Assembly (NCBI GenBank): GCA_903938935.1
Contig: CAJAFD010000291.1
Location: 1 to 11,508, forward strand
DNA length: 11,508 nucleotides
Direction of reading: 5' to 3'
Origin: an uncultured Opitutia bacterium
GTDB lineage: Bacteria; Verrucomicrobiota; Verrucomicrobiia; Opitutales; Opitutaceae
The notes beneath the pieces are model-generated. The model saw nothing but the letters and a program-made list of their open reading frames with translations, ran no database searches and was not told the DNA's origin. Position 1 is the first letter of the stretch. Every line of letters begins with the position of its first letter. The position numbers and the translations under genes are program-made. Shown here one piece after another: positions 1-6,875 of this stretch.

Positions 1-645
1 CTCGGCTGGGCGGCGGCGTGCCACCAGACGGCGTTGGACATTTTGGGCTATCGTTTTAATCGCACGCCGATGTTGCGGCTGGCCGGAGCGTTTCCGCTGG
101 CAGCGTGGGCGGGCGGCGTGAGCGTGGACACCTTGCTGGCGGCCGAGGCGGGCGCCTGGAGCCGGCAAGGCGTGCGACCGGCGAACCTGCCGCGGGCGCG
201 GATCGGGCAATATTCAAACTGGGTGCGCGCGCGACCCGATTGGCCGGAACGCTGGCGGACTTTGGGCACGAGTTGGCCGCGGATCGAAGCACTGGCACCA
301 ATTCGGGCCGTGCGCCGTGAGGTGAATTTGGGTGGTTGGCGCGATCGAATCGGTGCTGAAATTTGCGGCGATGCTTTGGGCGGTTCTCGGTTGGAGACGT
401 TGATCGTGGATGGCTTGCTGCCGTTGTGGGCGGCGGAAAACGGGGCGGGAGAGATCGACGTTTTTGGCGGTTGGTATCATTGGTATCCCGGCGACTTACC
501 GCCGGTGATCTTGGAATCATTAGGTGCGCTTGGTGTCTGCGGGACCGCGGCGCAACCGGCGGTGAATGGACTTGCTCAGGGTGTGCTGGCTTGGGCGGGG
601 CAAGATGAGGCTCAACGGGCGCTGTCCGTGGGGCGCGGGGCTTGA
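1..645 (+). CDS. DUF2851 family protein, 3' part
   Basis: The frame is open from the first base, so the gene starts outside the window; 214 C-terminal residues are present, ending at TGA 643-645. The residues beginning LGYRFNRTPMLRLA, then VRPANLPRARIGQY, then LIVDGLLPLWAAENG, and a tail with a final AQPAVNGLAQGVLAW match, from memory, the C-terminal layout of DUF2851: an RPAN-P--RI motif, a hydrophobic segment ending in a P, and a short helical end. The family is common in Bacteroidota and Verrucomicrobiota and has no established biochemical function known to me, so none is assigned. No membrane segment is evident in the visible part. It lies on the same strand as nusA but is separated from it by a promoter-like element and a hairpin, so it is probably not part of that operon. 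The family call rests on motif recall, not a search. Confidence 0.72.
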   Translation, partial: LGWAAACHQTALDILGYRFNRTPMLRLAGAFPLAAWAGGVSVDTLLAAEAGAWSRQGVRPANLPRARIGQYSNWVRARPDWPERWRTLGTSWPRIEALAPIRAVRREVNLGGWRDRIGAEICGDALGGSRLETLIVDGLLPLWAAENGAGEIDVFGGWYHWYPGDLPPVILESLGALGVCGTAAQPAVNGLAQGVLAWAGQDEAQRALSVGRGA

Positions 646-671
646 CAAACTTTCTGCGCGCCCGATAGGTT
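642..671 (+). promoter_or_regulatory. Putative sigma-70 promoter for nusA
   Basis: A perfect TTGACA -35 hexamer (642-647) overlaps the stop codon of the DUF2851 gene. The -10 element is poor: TAGGTT at 666-671 (18-base spacing) or GATAGG at 664-669 (16-base spacing), each only 3 of 6 consensus matches. Initiation from here would fall near 678 and give a leader of about 70 bases carrying the 704-730 hairpin. No better promoter is visible before nusA. The -35 is clear; its use as a promoter is inference. Confidence 0.5.
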
Positions 672-703
672 CCGAGGTTCAATCAACCACACTTTGCGAA
701 AAG

Positions 704-730
704 GTGGGCCCTGCGGCCCGCTTTTTTTTT
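704..730 (+). terminator. Intrinsic terminator-like hairpin before nusA
   Basis: GTGGGCC (704-710) pairs with GGCCCGC (715-721) through seven base pairs including one G-U wobble, closing a four-base CTGC loop. Nine T residues (722-730) follow directly. An A-rich stretch on the 5' side (699-702) makes the element roughly symmetrical. Only 16 bases separate the T tract from the nusA start codon. It may end the DUF2851 transcript, attenuate the nusA operon, or both. Confidence 0.75.
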
Positions 731-746
731 CCATAAAAACAACACT

Positions 747-1970
747 ATGAGCAGCGAAATTCTGTCCGTCCTCGAATACATGGAGAAGGAAAAGGGCATT
801 CCGCGTGCCGACATGATCGCTACGATCGTGAACGCGCTGAAGACGGCCGCTTTGAAAGGCATCAACTCCGGTCAGGAGCTCAAGATCGACATCAATCCTA
901 AGAACGGCCAGCTCCACGCTTGGGCGGTGCTGAAGGTCGTCGATTCCATCGGCAACCCCAAGACTGACATCCACGTAGAAAAAGCCCAGGCCCTCAAACC
1001 GGGTGCTGTAGTCGGCGACGTGATTGAGCGCGAGGTTGATCCTTCCAGTCTCGGCCGCATCGCGGCGCAGACGGCCCGTCAAGCGGTGATGCAGCGGTTG
1101 CGTCAATTCGAGAAGGACCGTATTTTCGACGACTTCAAAGACCAGATCGGCAACATCGTCACCGGCACCGTGCGCCGCCGTGAGCGCAACGATATTTACA
1201 TCGACCTCGGCAAAGCTGAGGCGGTCATGCCGGGCAAAGAACAGGTCCCCGGCGAGGAATACCAAGCGGGTGATCGGATCCGTTGTATTTTGCTCGAGAT
1301 CGAGAGCACGCCCCGCGGCCCCGAGATCATTCTCAGCCGCGCGAGCCCGCGCTTCGTGCGCCGCTTATTCGAACTCGAAGTCACCGAAATCGCCGACGGC
1401 ACCGTCAAGATCGAGGCCTTCGCCCGCGAGCCGGGTTACCGCACCAAAATCGCCGTCACCAGCGCGGATTCTAAAGTGGATCCCGTGGGCGCCTGCGTCG
1501 GTGCGCGTGGTGCCCGCGTCAAAACGATCGTGCGCGAGCTCAACGGTGAGAAAATCGATATTGTAAAATATTACGCGGATCCGCGCGAGATGATCATCGA
1601 GGCCTTCAAGCCTGCGGTGCCGCGCGAGATCATCATTGATGAAAAATCTCACCGCGTCCTCCTTAAGGTGGCCACGGAAGATCTCGCGATCGCGATCGGT
1701 CGTAAGGGCCAGAACGCGCGTCTCACTTCGCGCTTAATCGGCTGGCGCCTCGATATTGAAGAGTTCCGCGCCGCCGGCGACAATCCACGCGAGACGGCCG
1801 TCAATATGTTGGTGAAGACTTTTGAGTTCGATCCCGCGATCGCGGGCCGTCTCGTTGACATGGGTATCAATTCGCCGGCCGCCTTCGAAGGTGTCGCCGC
1901 GGAGGATCTCGTCGGCGCCGGCTTCACCGAAGAAGAAGCGCAAGGTGTTATCGCCCGCGTTTCCAGCTAA
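747..1970 (+). CDS. nusA: Transcription termination/antitermination factor NusA
   Basis: The 407-residue product has the NusA order: an N-terminal RNA-polymerase-binding domain (about 1-130), an S1 RNA-binding domain (about 135-200, starting GNIVTGTVRRRERNDIYIDL), KH1 (about 225-290, with DPVGACVGARGARV at 245-258) and KH2 (about 295-350, with the GXXG loop GRKG at 318-321). NusA binds the RNA polymerase flap and emerging RNA, slows elongation, strengthens hairpin-dependent termination, and takes part in antitermination of rRNA operons. The roughly 55-residue tail resembles one helix-hairpin-helix/acidic module, where the E. coli protein (495 residues) has two. The ATG at 747 fits the family N-terminus; no Shine-Dalgarno sequence precedes it, only the A-rich run ATAAAAACAACACT. 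rimP, the usual upstream neighbour, is not in this window. infB follows 40 bases downstream. Confidence 0.97.
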   Translation: MSSEILSVLEYMEKEKGIPRADMIATIVNALKTAALKGINSGQELKIDINPKNGQLHAWAVLKVVDSIGNPKTDIHVEKAQALKPGAVVGDVIEREVDPSSLGRIAAQTARQAVMQRLRQFEKDRIFDDFKDQIGNIVTGTVRRRERNDIYIDLGKAEAVMPGKEQVPGEEYQAGDRIRCILLEIESTPRGPEIILSRASPRFVRRLFELEVTEIADGTVKIEAFAREPGYRTKIAVTSADSKVDPVGACVGARGARVKTIVRELNGEKIDIVKYYADPREMIIEAFKPAVPREIIIDEKSHRVLLKVATEDLAIAIGRKGQNARLTSRLIGWRLDIEEFRAAGDNPRETAVNMLVKTFEFDPAIAGRLVDMGINSPAAFEGVAAEDLVGAGFTEEEAQGVIARVSS

Positions 1971-2010
1971 GCCGTAGTTTTATTTTTTAATCTATCCGAC
2001 GCCGCACTGA

Positions 2011-4632
2011 ATGAGCACCCGTATCCACGAAATCGCGAAGCAATATAACCAAGAGCCCAAGTCACTCCTCGCTTGGCTCAAGGAGCGCGGCTACGTGTCG
2101 GCGGATACCAAGTCGGTCTCGAGCACCGTCAGTAAAATCTACTTCGACGAAATCGAAAAAGAATTTGGCGCCAAGGTTGCGCCCGTGGCCGCCCCCGAGC
2201 CCGTTGCGCCCGTCGTGGCGGCAGCCCCGGAAGCTTCCAAAGTAAAAATCCCAGCGGGTGTGTTCGTGAAGAGCACGCAGGATGTCGCTCGAGAAAAAGA
2301 AGTCGCGGCCCAAGCCAAAGCGGCCGCCTTGAAGCCTGCGCCGGCGGCTCCAGCAGCTCCCGCCGCGCCCGTGCCCGCACCCGCGGCTGCACCGGTGTCC
2401 GCCGCGAAAGCGCCGGCGCCTCTTCCGCCGCGTCCAGCTTCCACGCCCCCGCCGGTTACGATGCCCGCGCCCACGGCGAAAGCGCCGAGCGTGCCTCCCG
2501 CTTTGCCGCCTCGCAGTGCGCCCGCGCCCGTCGCGGTCCCTGGGCTACGTCCGGTAGCGCCGGTGGTCGCGGCTCCAGCCCCGAAGGTTGCGCCGCCGTT
2601 GGTTCGTCCGCCTGTAGCGAGTCCCGCTCCGGTGGTCGCTGCGTCCGCGCCAACTCCGGTTGCCGCGCCCGCCGCAGTCGTCGTGAGCAAGGCGCCCGTC
2701 GCGTTGCCGACCTTGCCGGCACGTCCGGGTGCTTCACCTTTAAAGGCTCCGCCGATGCCCGGCGCAGTTTCGGCTCCTACCACCACGGCCGCTTCTTCCG
2801 CGTCCGTCACCGTCACGCAAGTGGGTGATGTGAAGTTGATCAGCATGAAGCCGCCGGTGATCGTACGCGATTTCGCCACGGCTCTGGGGATGCGTCCGTT
2901 TCAGTTGATTTCCGAGTTGATGCAGATGGGCATTTTCGCCGCCATCACGCAGTCGCTCGACGAAGCCGTTGCGGCCAAGCTCGCCGAGAAACACGGTTTT
3001 CTCCTCGAAGTAAAACACCGCGGTGATCCCGCTGCTGCGCAGGCTCAGAAAGAAAAGAAAGAGAAGAAACTCGTCGTTGAAGACGACACCAAGGATTTAG
3101 TCATTCGTCCTCCCGTGGTGTGTATTTTGGGCCACGTCGACCACGGCAAAACCTCGCTTCTCGACGCCATCCGCAAGGCCGATGTCGCCAAAGGCGAAGC
3201 CGGCGGCATCACGCAGCACATCGGCGCCTACCAGATCGATTTCAACGGCCGCAAGATCACGTTTCTCGATACGCCCGGCCACGCCGCGTTCACCAAAATG
3301 CGTTCGCGTGGCGCCAGCGCGACCGACGTTGCGATTTTGGTCGTCGCCGCCGACGACGGTTTCATGCCCCAGACCGATGAGGCCCTGAAAATTGCGCTCA
3401 ACGAAAAGCAACTTCACCCGGAGAAATTCGCACTCTTGGTCGCCGTAAACAAGATGGACGTCAAAGGCGCCAACTTGGATCAGGTCAAAAACCAGATGCA
3501 GCAGCGCAACATCGCCCCCGAAGACTGGGGTGGCGACACCGTGACCGTGCCTGTTTCCGCGATGAAAGGCACCGGCATCAACGAGCTGCTCGAGATGATC
3601 CTCTTGCAGGCCGATGTACTCGAACTTAAGGCCAATCCCAAGGCCGATGCCACGGGCGTCATCATTGAATCTCAAGTCGACGTCGGTCGCGGACCTCTCG
3701 CTACCGTCATCGTCCAACGCGGCACCTTGCGCGTCGGCGATTCGATCGTCTGCGGACCGAACTGGGCCAAAGTGCGCGCCATGTTCGACGATCAAGGCCG
3801 TCCGCTCAAAGAAGCGCCTCCCTCGACTCCCGCGCGCGTCATCGGTTGGAACGGCACGCCCGACAGTGGCGCCACCTTCAAGGTCGTGAAAAATGCCCGC
3901 GAAGCCGAAAAACTCGCCGAAGAAGAACAGTATCGCCTCAAGAAAATCACGACCACGGCCGACTCTGCGCCCAAGGAAGTTTCCGTCGATACCCTCTTTG
4001 CGAACATCGCGGCCACGCAGCAGAAGACCCTCAAGGTTATCATCAAGACCGACGTCTTCGGCTCGACCGAAGCCGTGCGCAACATCCTCGAAGGCATCAA
4101 GAGCGCCAAAGTTTCCCTCGAAATCGTTTCCACTGACGTCGGCATCATTACCAAAAACGATGTGCTCATGGCCGGTGCCGCCGGCTCCGTCATCCTCGGT
4201 TTCAACACCAAGCTCGAGAACGGTGTGACCCCGCTCGCGAAGCATCACAGCGTGCGCATCGAGACGTATGCGATCATTTACGAACTCGGTGATAAAGTCC
4301 GCGAGATGATGGCCGACCTGCTCGACCCCGATCTCAAGGAAACCAAAACGGGCGTCGCCGAAGTGCGCGCCACCTTCCCGCTGGCGAAGGGCTTCGTCGC
4401 CGGCTGTCTCGTCACCGAAGGCAAGATCAACCGCAACGCCTCCGCTCGCGTCCGCCGGGGCAAAGAAATCCTCCACGAGGGTAAGATCGGCACGCTCAAA
4501 CGTTTCAAAGACGACGCCAACGAAGTCCGCGCTGGCCTCGAATGCGGTATCAAACTCGATGACTTCAACGGTTACCAAAAGGGCGACCTCATTGAATGCT
4601 TCGAAGTCCAAAAAGTCCGCGCCGCGCTCTGA
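2011..4632 (+). CDS. infB: Translation initiation factor IF-2
   Basis: This 873-residue GTPase positions initiator fMet-tRNA on the 30S subunit and promotes 50S joining. Visible parts: a helical IF2_N domain (about 1-50); an Ala/Pro/Val-rich linker (about 54-270) with a more charged island near 72-101; a second IF2_N-like domain (about 274-334); and the G domain with G1 GHVDHGKTS (374-382), switch GGITQHIGAYQ, G3 DTPGH (420-424), G4 NKMD (480-483) and G5 SAMKG (516-520). Beta-barrel and domain-3 segments follow (KTDVFGSTEAVRNIL), then the fMet-tRNA-binding C-terminal domain (about 780-873, with AGCLVTEGKI). All GTPase motifs are intact. Start ATG 2011 aligns with the family N-terminus and has no evident Shine-Dalgarno sequence. 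The gene lies 40 bases after nusA with no hairpin between, so the two are likely cotranscribed. ylxR and the L7Ae-like gene found here in Firmicutes are absent. Confidence 0.98.
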   Translation: MSTRIHEIAKQYNQEPKSLLAWLKERGYVSADTKSVSSTVSKIYFDEIEKEFGAKVAPVAAPEPVAPVVAAAPEASKVKIPAGVFVKSTQDVAREKEVAAQAKAAALKPAPAAPAAPAAPVPAPAAAPVSAAKAPAPLPPRPASTPPPVTMPAPTAKAPSVPPALPPRSAPAPVAVPGLRPVAPVVAAPAPKVAPPLVRPPVASPAPVVAASAPTPVAAPAAVVVSKAPVALPTLPARPGASPLKAPPMPGAVSAPTTTAASSASVTVTQVGDVKLISMKPPVIVRDFATALGMRPFQLISELMQMGIFAAITQSLDEAVAAKLAEKHGFLLEVKHRGDPAAAQAQKEKKEKKLVVEDDTKDLVIRPPVVCILGHVDHGKTSLLDAIRKADVAKGEAGGITQHIGAYQIDFNGRKITFLDTPGHAAFTKMRSRGASATDVAILVVAADDGFMPQTDEALKIALNEKQLHPEKFALLVAVNKMDVKGANLDQVKNQMQQRNIAPEDWGGDTVTVPVSAMKGTGINELLEMILLQADVLELKANPKADATGVIIESQVDVGRGPLATVIVQRGTLRVGDSIVCGPNWAKVRAMFDDQGRPLKEAPPSTPARVIGWNGTPDSGATFKVVKNAREAEKLAEEEQYRLKKITTTADSAPKEVSVDTLFANIAATQQKTLKVIIKTDVFGSTEAVRNILEGIKSAKVSLEIVSTDVGIITKNDVLMAGAAGSVILGFNTKLENGVTPLAKHHSVRIETYAIIYELGDKVREMMADLLDPDLKETKTGVAEVRATFPLAKGFVAGCLVTEGKINRNASARVRRGKEILHEGKIGTLKRFKDDANEVRAGLECGIKLDDFNGYQKGDLIECFEVQKVRAAL

Positions 4633-4636
4633 GTTT

Positions 4637-4666
4637 CATCGCCCGCCTCGTGCGGGCGATGTTTTT
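4637..4666 (+). terminator. Intrinsic terminator after infB
   Basis: CATCGCCCGC (4637-4646) and GCGGGCGATG (4652-4661) form a perfect ten-base-pair stem with a five-base CTCGT loop, followed by TTTTT (4662-4666). It begins four bases after the infB stop codon and 53 bases before rbfA. Its shape is that of a strong Rho-independent terminator, yet the genes on either side belong to a conserved cluster, so it may act as a partial terminator. No convincing promoter is seen between it and rbfA. Confidence 0.85.
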
Positions 4667-4719
4667 AGATCCATTCCGCTGTTCCGCTCCCTCCTCGTCG
4701 ACCAGGTCCTGTAAACGCC

Positions 4720-5127
4720 GTGAGTAACCGTACCGTCCGCATCAACGAGCTCATTCACCGTGAGCTGAACGATATTTTGCGGAAGCATTATCAGCATGAA
4801 GCCGTCGCGATCACCGTGACGGAAGTCCGCATCGCGACCGACCTGCGCGACGGCAAAGTCTTCGTGGCGATTCTCGCCAACGACGACGACGAAATCATTC
4901 GCCAGATGGCTTGGTTGCGCCGCAAAGCGCGCGACATCCGCGAAGAACTCGCCCGCCGCATCACGCTCAAATTTCTGCCCAAGCTGTCCTACGCGATCGA
5001 CGAGACAACGCCGCGCAGCGCTCGCGTCCTCCAGATGCTCGACGACATGGTGCGCGCAAACCCCTCGTTGGCGGAACCGCCTGCGCCGGCCGTTCCGGTA
5101 CCTCAGCCAACGCCGCCCGCCTCCTAA
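4720..5127 (+). CDS. rbfA: Ribosome-binding factor A
   Basis: The 135-residue product has the RbfA pattern: an N-terminal segment SNRTVRINELIHRELNDIL (2-20), a central strand region ITVTEVRIATDLRDGKVFV, and the C-terminal signature RRITLKFLPKLSYAIDET. RbfA is a small KH-fold protein that binds the immature 30S subunit near 16S rRNA helix 1 and the 3' end, and helps late maturation and cold adaptation. A Pro/Ala-rich tail of about 20 residues extends past the conserved core. The start is GTG at 4720, chosen because it gives the family N-terminus; no strong Shine-Dalgarno sequence is present (only a weak AGGT at 4704-4707). It follows the infB terminator after a short gap, and the next gene starts two bases after its stop. 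Confidence 0.95.
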   Translation: MSNRTVRINELIHRELNDILRKHYQHEAVAITVTEVRIATDLRDGKVFVAILANDDDEIIRQMAWLRRKARDIREELARRITLKFLPKLSYAIDETTPRSARVLQMLDDMVRANPSLAEPPAPAVPVPQPTPPAS

Positions 5128-5129
5128 AC

Positions 5130-6146
5130 GTGGCGAAGTATTTTCCAGTCCTAGCGGAGGCTTTTGGCCGGCTGAGAACTGAGTTGGCCGGCCGCCCCAT
5201 CGCGATCATCGGCCACGCGCGGCCCGACGGCGATTGCATCGGCTCCCAAGTCGCCCTCGCGCGCGTGCTCGCTGCGGCGGGTCACGATGTCATCTGCGTG
5301 AACGCCGATCCGGTGCCGCGGCGCCTCACCTTTTTGACCCAAGGTCTGACGTTTTACCGCACCGATGACGTGCTCGCGCGCGACGAACGTCGCGCGGCGA
5401 TCTATGTCGATTGCGCCGATCACGCGCGCGCAGGCGAACGTTTAAAAGCGCATTACGCGGTACCCGCGGCGTGCGTGGATCATCATCTTTCCAACGGTGG
5501 TTTTGCGACGCTCAATCTCATCGACGCGGGCGCGGCTGCGACCTGCGAAATTCTCGCGGGCATGTTTCTCGATGCGGGTTTACCGATCGACGCGCTGACG
5601 GCGCAGGCGTTGTACACGGGCATCGTGACCGATACGGGACAATTTCGGTTTCCGGCGACCTCGCACCGCTGCTTCTTGCTCGCGGGCGAATTGGTCGAGC
5701 GCGGCGCTTCTCCGGCCGTCGTGGGCTACGAACTTTACGAGCGGGAAACGGCGGGCAAGTTGCAGCTCTTGCAGCTGTTCTTGGCGTCTTTGCGCGTGGA
5801 GTGCGAGGGACGCGTTTGCATCGGGCGTTTGCCGGCGGGGATTTTTGCCGAAACGGGAACCTCGGGTGAAGATACCGAGGGCATGGTCGATTACGCGCGG
5901 AGTATCGAAGGCGTCGATATTGGCGTGTTGATCGAAGAGCGGCCCGAAGGCGTGGTGAAAGCCAGTCTGCGCGCGAAAGACGCGGCTTATCGGATGGATC
6001 GTATCGCCGCGGCGTTTCAGGGCGGAGGCCACGCGTGCGCGGCGGGATTGAGTATCAAAATGGATACGAAAGAATTTCACACGCGTCTGCTCGATTTGCT
6101 CCGTGAACAGATTCGCGTCGTCGCCACAGCTACCAAGGAAACCTAA
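5130..6146 (+). CDS. NrnA-like DHH/DHHA1 phosphoesterase (oligoribonuclease/pAp phosphatase)
   Basis: This 338-residue protein has the two-domain DHH/DHHA1 fold. Motif I is HARPDGDCIGS (29-39), with metal-binding H29, D33 and D35. A further aspartate lies in YVDCADHA (D94, D97), and the DHH motif is D117-H118-H119. The DHHA1 domain ends in FQGGGHACAAG with GGGH at 298-301, which binds the substrate. Characterised relatives (NrnA of Bacillus and Mycobacterium) degrade short RNA oligonucleotides and dephosphorylate pAp using manganese. The position between rbfA and truB is a known conserved location for this family. The frame is open back to 4911, but residues upstream of GTG 5130 are low-quality Arg/Pro-rich sequence overlapping rbfA, so GTG 5130, two bases after the rbfA stop, is preferred. 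No Shine-Dalgarno sequence is visible there. Exact substrate preference (oligo-RNA, pAp or cyclic dinucleotide products) cannot be read from the sequence. Confidence 0.92.
   Translation: MAKYFPVLAEAFGRLRTELAGRPIAIIGHARPDGDCIGSQVALARVLAAAGHDVICVNADPVPRRLTFLTQGLTFYRTDDVLARDERRAAIYVDCADHARAGERLKAHYAVPAACVDHHLSNGGFATLNLIDAGAAATCEILAGMFLDAGLPIDALTAQALYTGIVTDTGQFRFPATSHRCFLLAGELVERGASPAVVGYELYERETAGKLQLLQLFLASLRVECEGRVCIGRLPAGIFAETGTSGEDTEGMVDYARSIEGVDIGVLIEERPEGVVKASLRAKDAAYRMDRIAAAFQGGGHACAAGLSIKMDTKEFHTRLLDLLREQIRVVATATKET
6135..6139 (+). promoter_or_regulatory. Shine-Dalgarno sequence of truB
   Basis: AAGGA lies ten bases before the truB ATG and inside the last codons of the nrnA-like gene. 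It is the only good Shine-Dalgarno sequence I can see in front of any gene of this window, and it supports the ATG at 6150. Confidence 0.7.
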
Positions 6147-6149
6147 ATC

Positions 6150-6875
6150 ATGCTCGTGCCCGCCAAAGAACTCGACGGCATTTTGCTGGTGGACAAGCCG
6201 TCCGATCATACCTCGCACGACGTGATCGCGCGCCTGCGCGGCAAGCTCCGCATGAAACGCATCGGACACGCGGGCACGCTCGATCCGATGGCGACGGGGC
6301 TCCTCGTGGTGCTGGTCGGTAAAGCGACCGCCGTTTCGCAGTATCTCATCAGTCTCGACAAAGAATACACCGGCACGATCAAGCTCGGCGTGACCACGAA
6401 TTCGCAAGATGCCGATGGCGAAGTGCTCGCGACGCGGCCTGTCCCGGCGTTGACCGAGGCCGACGTGGCCGCGGTCATCAAGACGATGTTGGGCGACCAG
6501 TACCAGATGCCGCCGATGTTTTCCGCGATCAAGATCGACGGCGTGCCTCTCTATAAATTGGCGCGCAAGGGCGAGGAAGTCGTCCGCGAACCGCGCTTCA
6601 TCCGCGTGATGAGTTGGGAGATCACGCGTTTCGCGCTGCCCGAAATTGATTTCCGCGTGCGCTGCACGAAAGGCACCTACGTGCGTACGCTCGCGCACGA
6701 TCTCGGGGAAAAACTCGGCTGCGGCGGCCATCTTTCCGCGTTGCGCCGCACGGCGACCGACAAGCTCACGCTCGAACGTGCCCTTACGCTCGATCAGATC
6801 AACGCGCTTACGTTGCCTGAGTTGGAAAAACATTTGCTGCATCCGCGCGACGTGGTGCCGAGTATTGCGTTGTGA
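6150..6875 (+). CDS. truB: tRNA pseudouridine-55 synthase TruB
   Basis: The 241-residue product isomerises U55 to pseudouridine in the T-loop of most tRNAs. Family motifs: DGILLVDKPSDHTSHDV (9-25), the catalytic loop GHAGTLDPMATGLL with the nucleophile Asp45, KEYTGTIKLG with the conserved Tyr73, and KGTYVRTLAHDLG (174-186). The C-terminal end GHLSALRRTATDKLTLE is present, but the PUA-like C-terminal domain of the E. coli enzyme (314 residues) is missing. Short forms of this kind are known in several phyla, so this is not likely to be a truncation. The start ATG is three bases after the upstream stop and has a good AAGGA. The stop overlaps the ribF start by four bases (GTGA), which implies translational coupling. 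Confidence 0.97.
   Translation: MLVPAKELDGILLVDKPSDHTSHDVIARLRGKLRMKRIGHAGTLDPMATGLLVVLVGKATAVSQYLISLDKEYTGTIKLGVTTNSQDADGEVLATRPVPALTEADVAAVIKTMLGDQYQMPPMFSAIKIDGVPLYKLARKGEEVVREPRFIRVMSWEITRFALPEIDFRVRCTKGTYVRTLAHDLGEKLGCGGHLSALRRTATDKLTLERALTLDQINALTLPELEKHLLHPRDVVPSIAL

Noticed and set aside
2139..2879. Minus-strand Gly/Ala/Thr-rich frame opposite the infB linker
   Set aside because: It mirrors the Ala/Pro repeats of the IF2 linker and has no independent features.
3097..4611. Minus-strand open frame of about 504 codons opposite infB
   Set aside because: The plus strand encodes all IF2 GTPase motifs in this stretch; the antisense product is a composition effect of high GC third positions.
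4911..5129. 73-residue N-terminal extension of the nrnA-like gene
   Set aside because: It overlaps rbfA in another frame and is Arg/Pro/His-rich filler; GTG 5130 gives the normal family start.
5580..6842. Minus-strand open frame of about 420 codons opposite nrnA and truB
   Set aside because: The plus strand encodes clear DHH/DHHA1 and TruB motifs; the antisense product is Arg/His-rich without recognisable domains.
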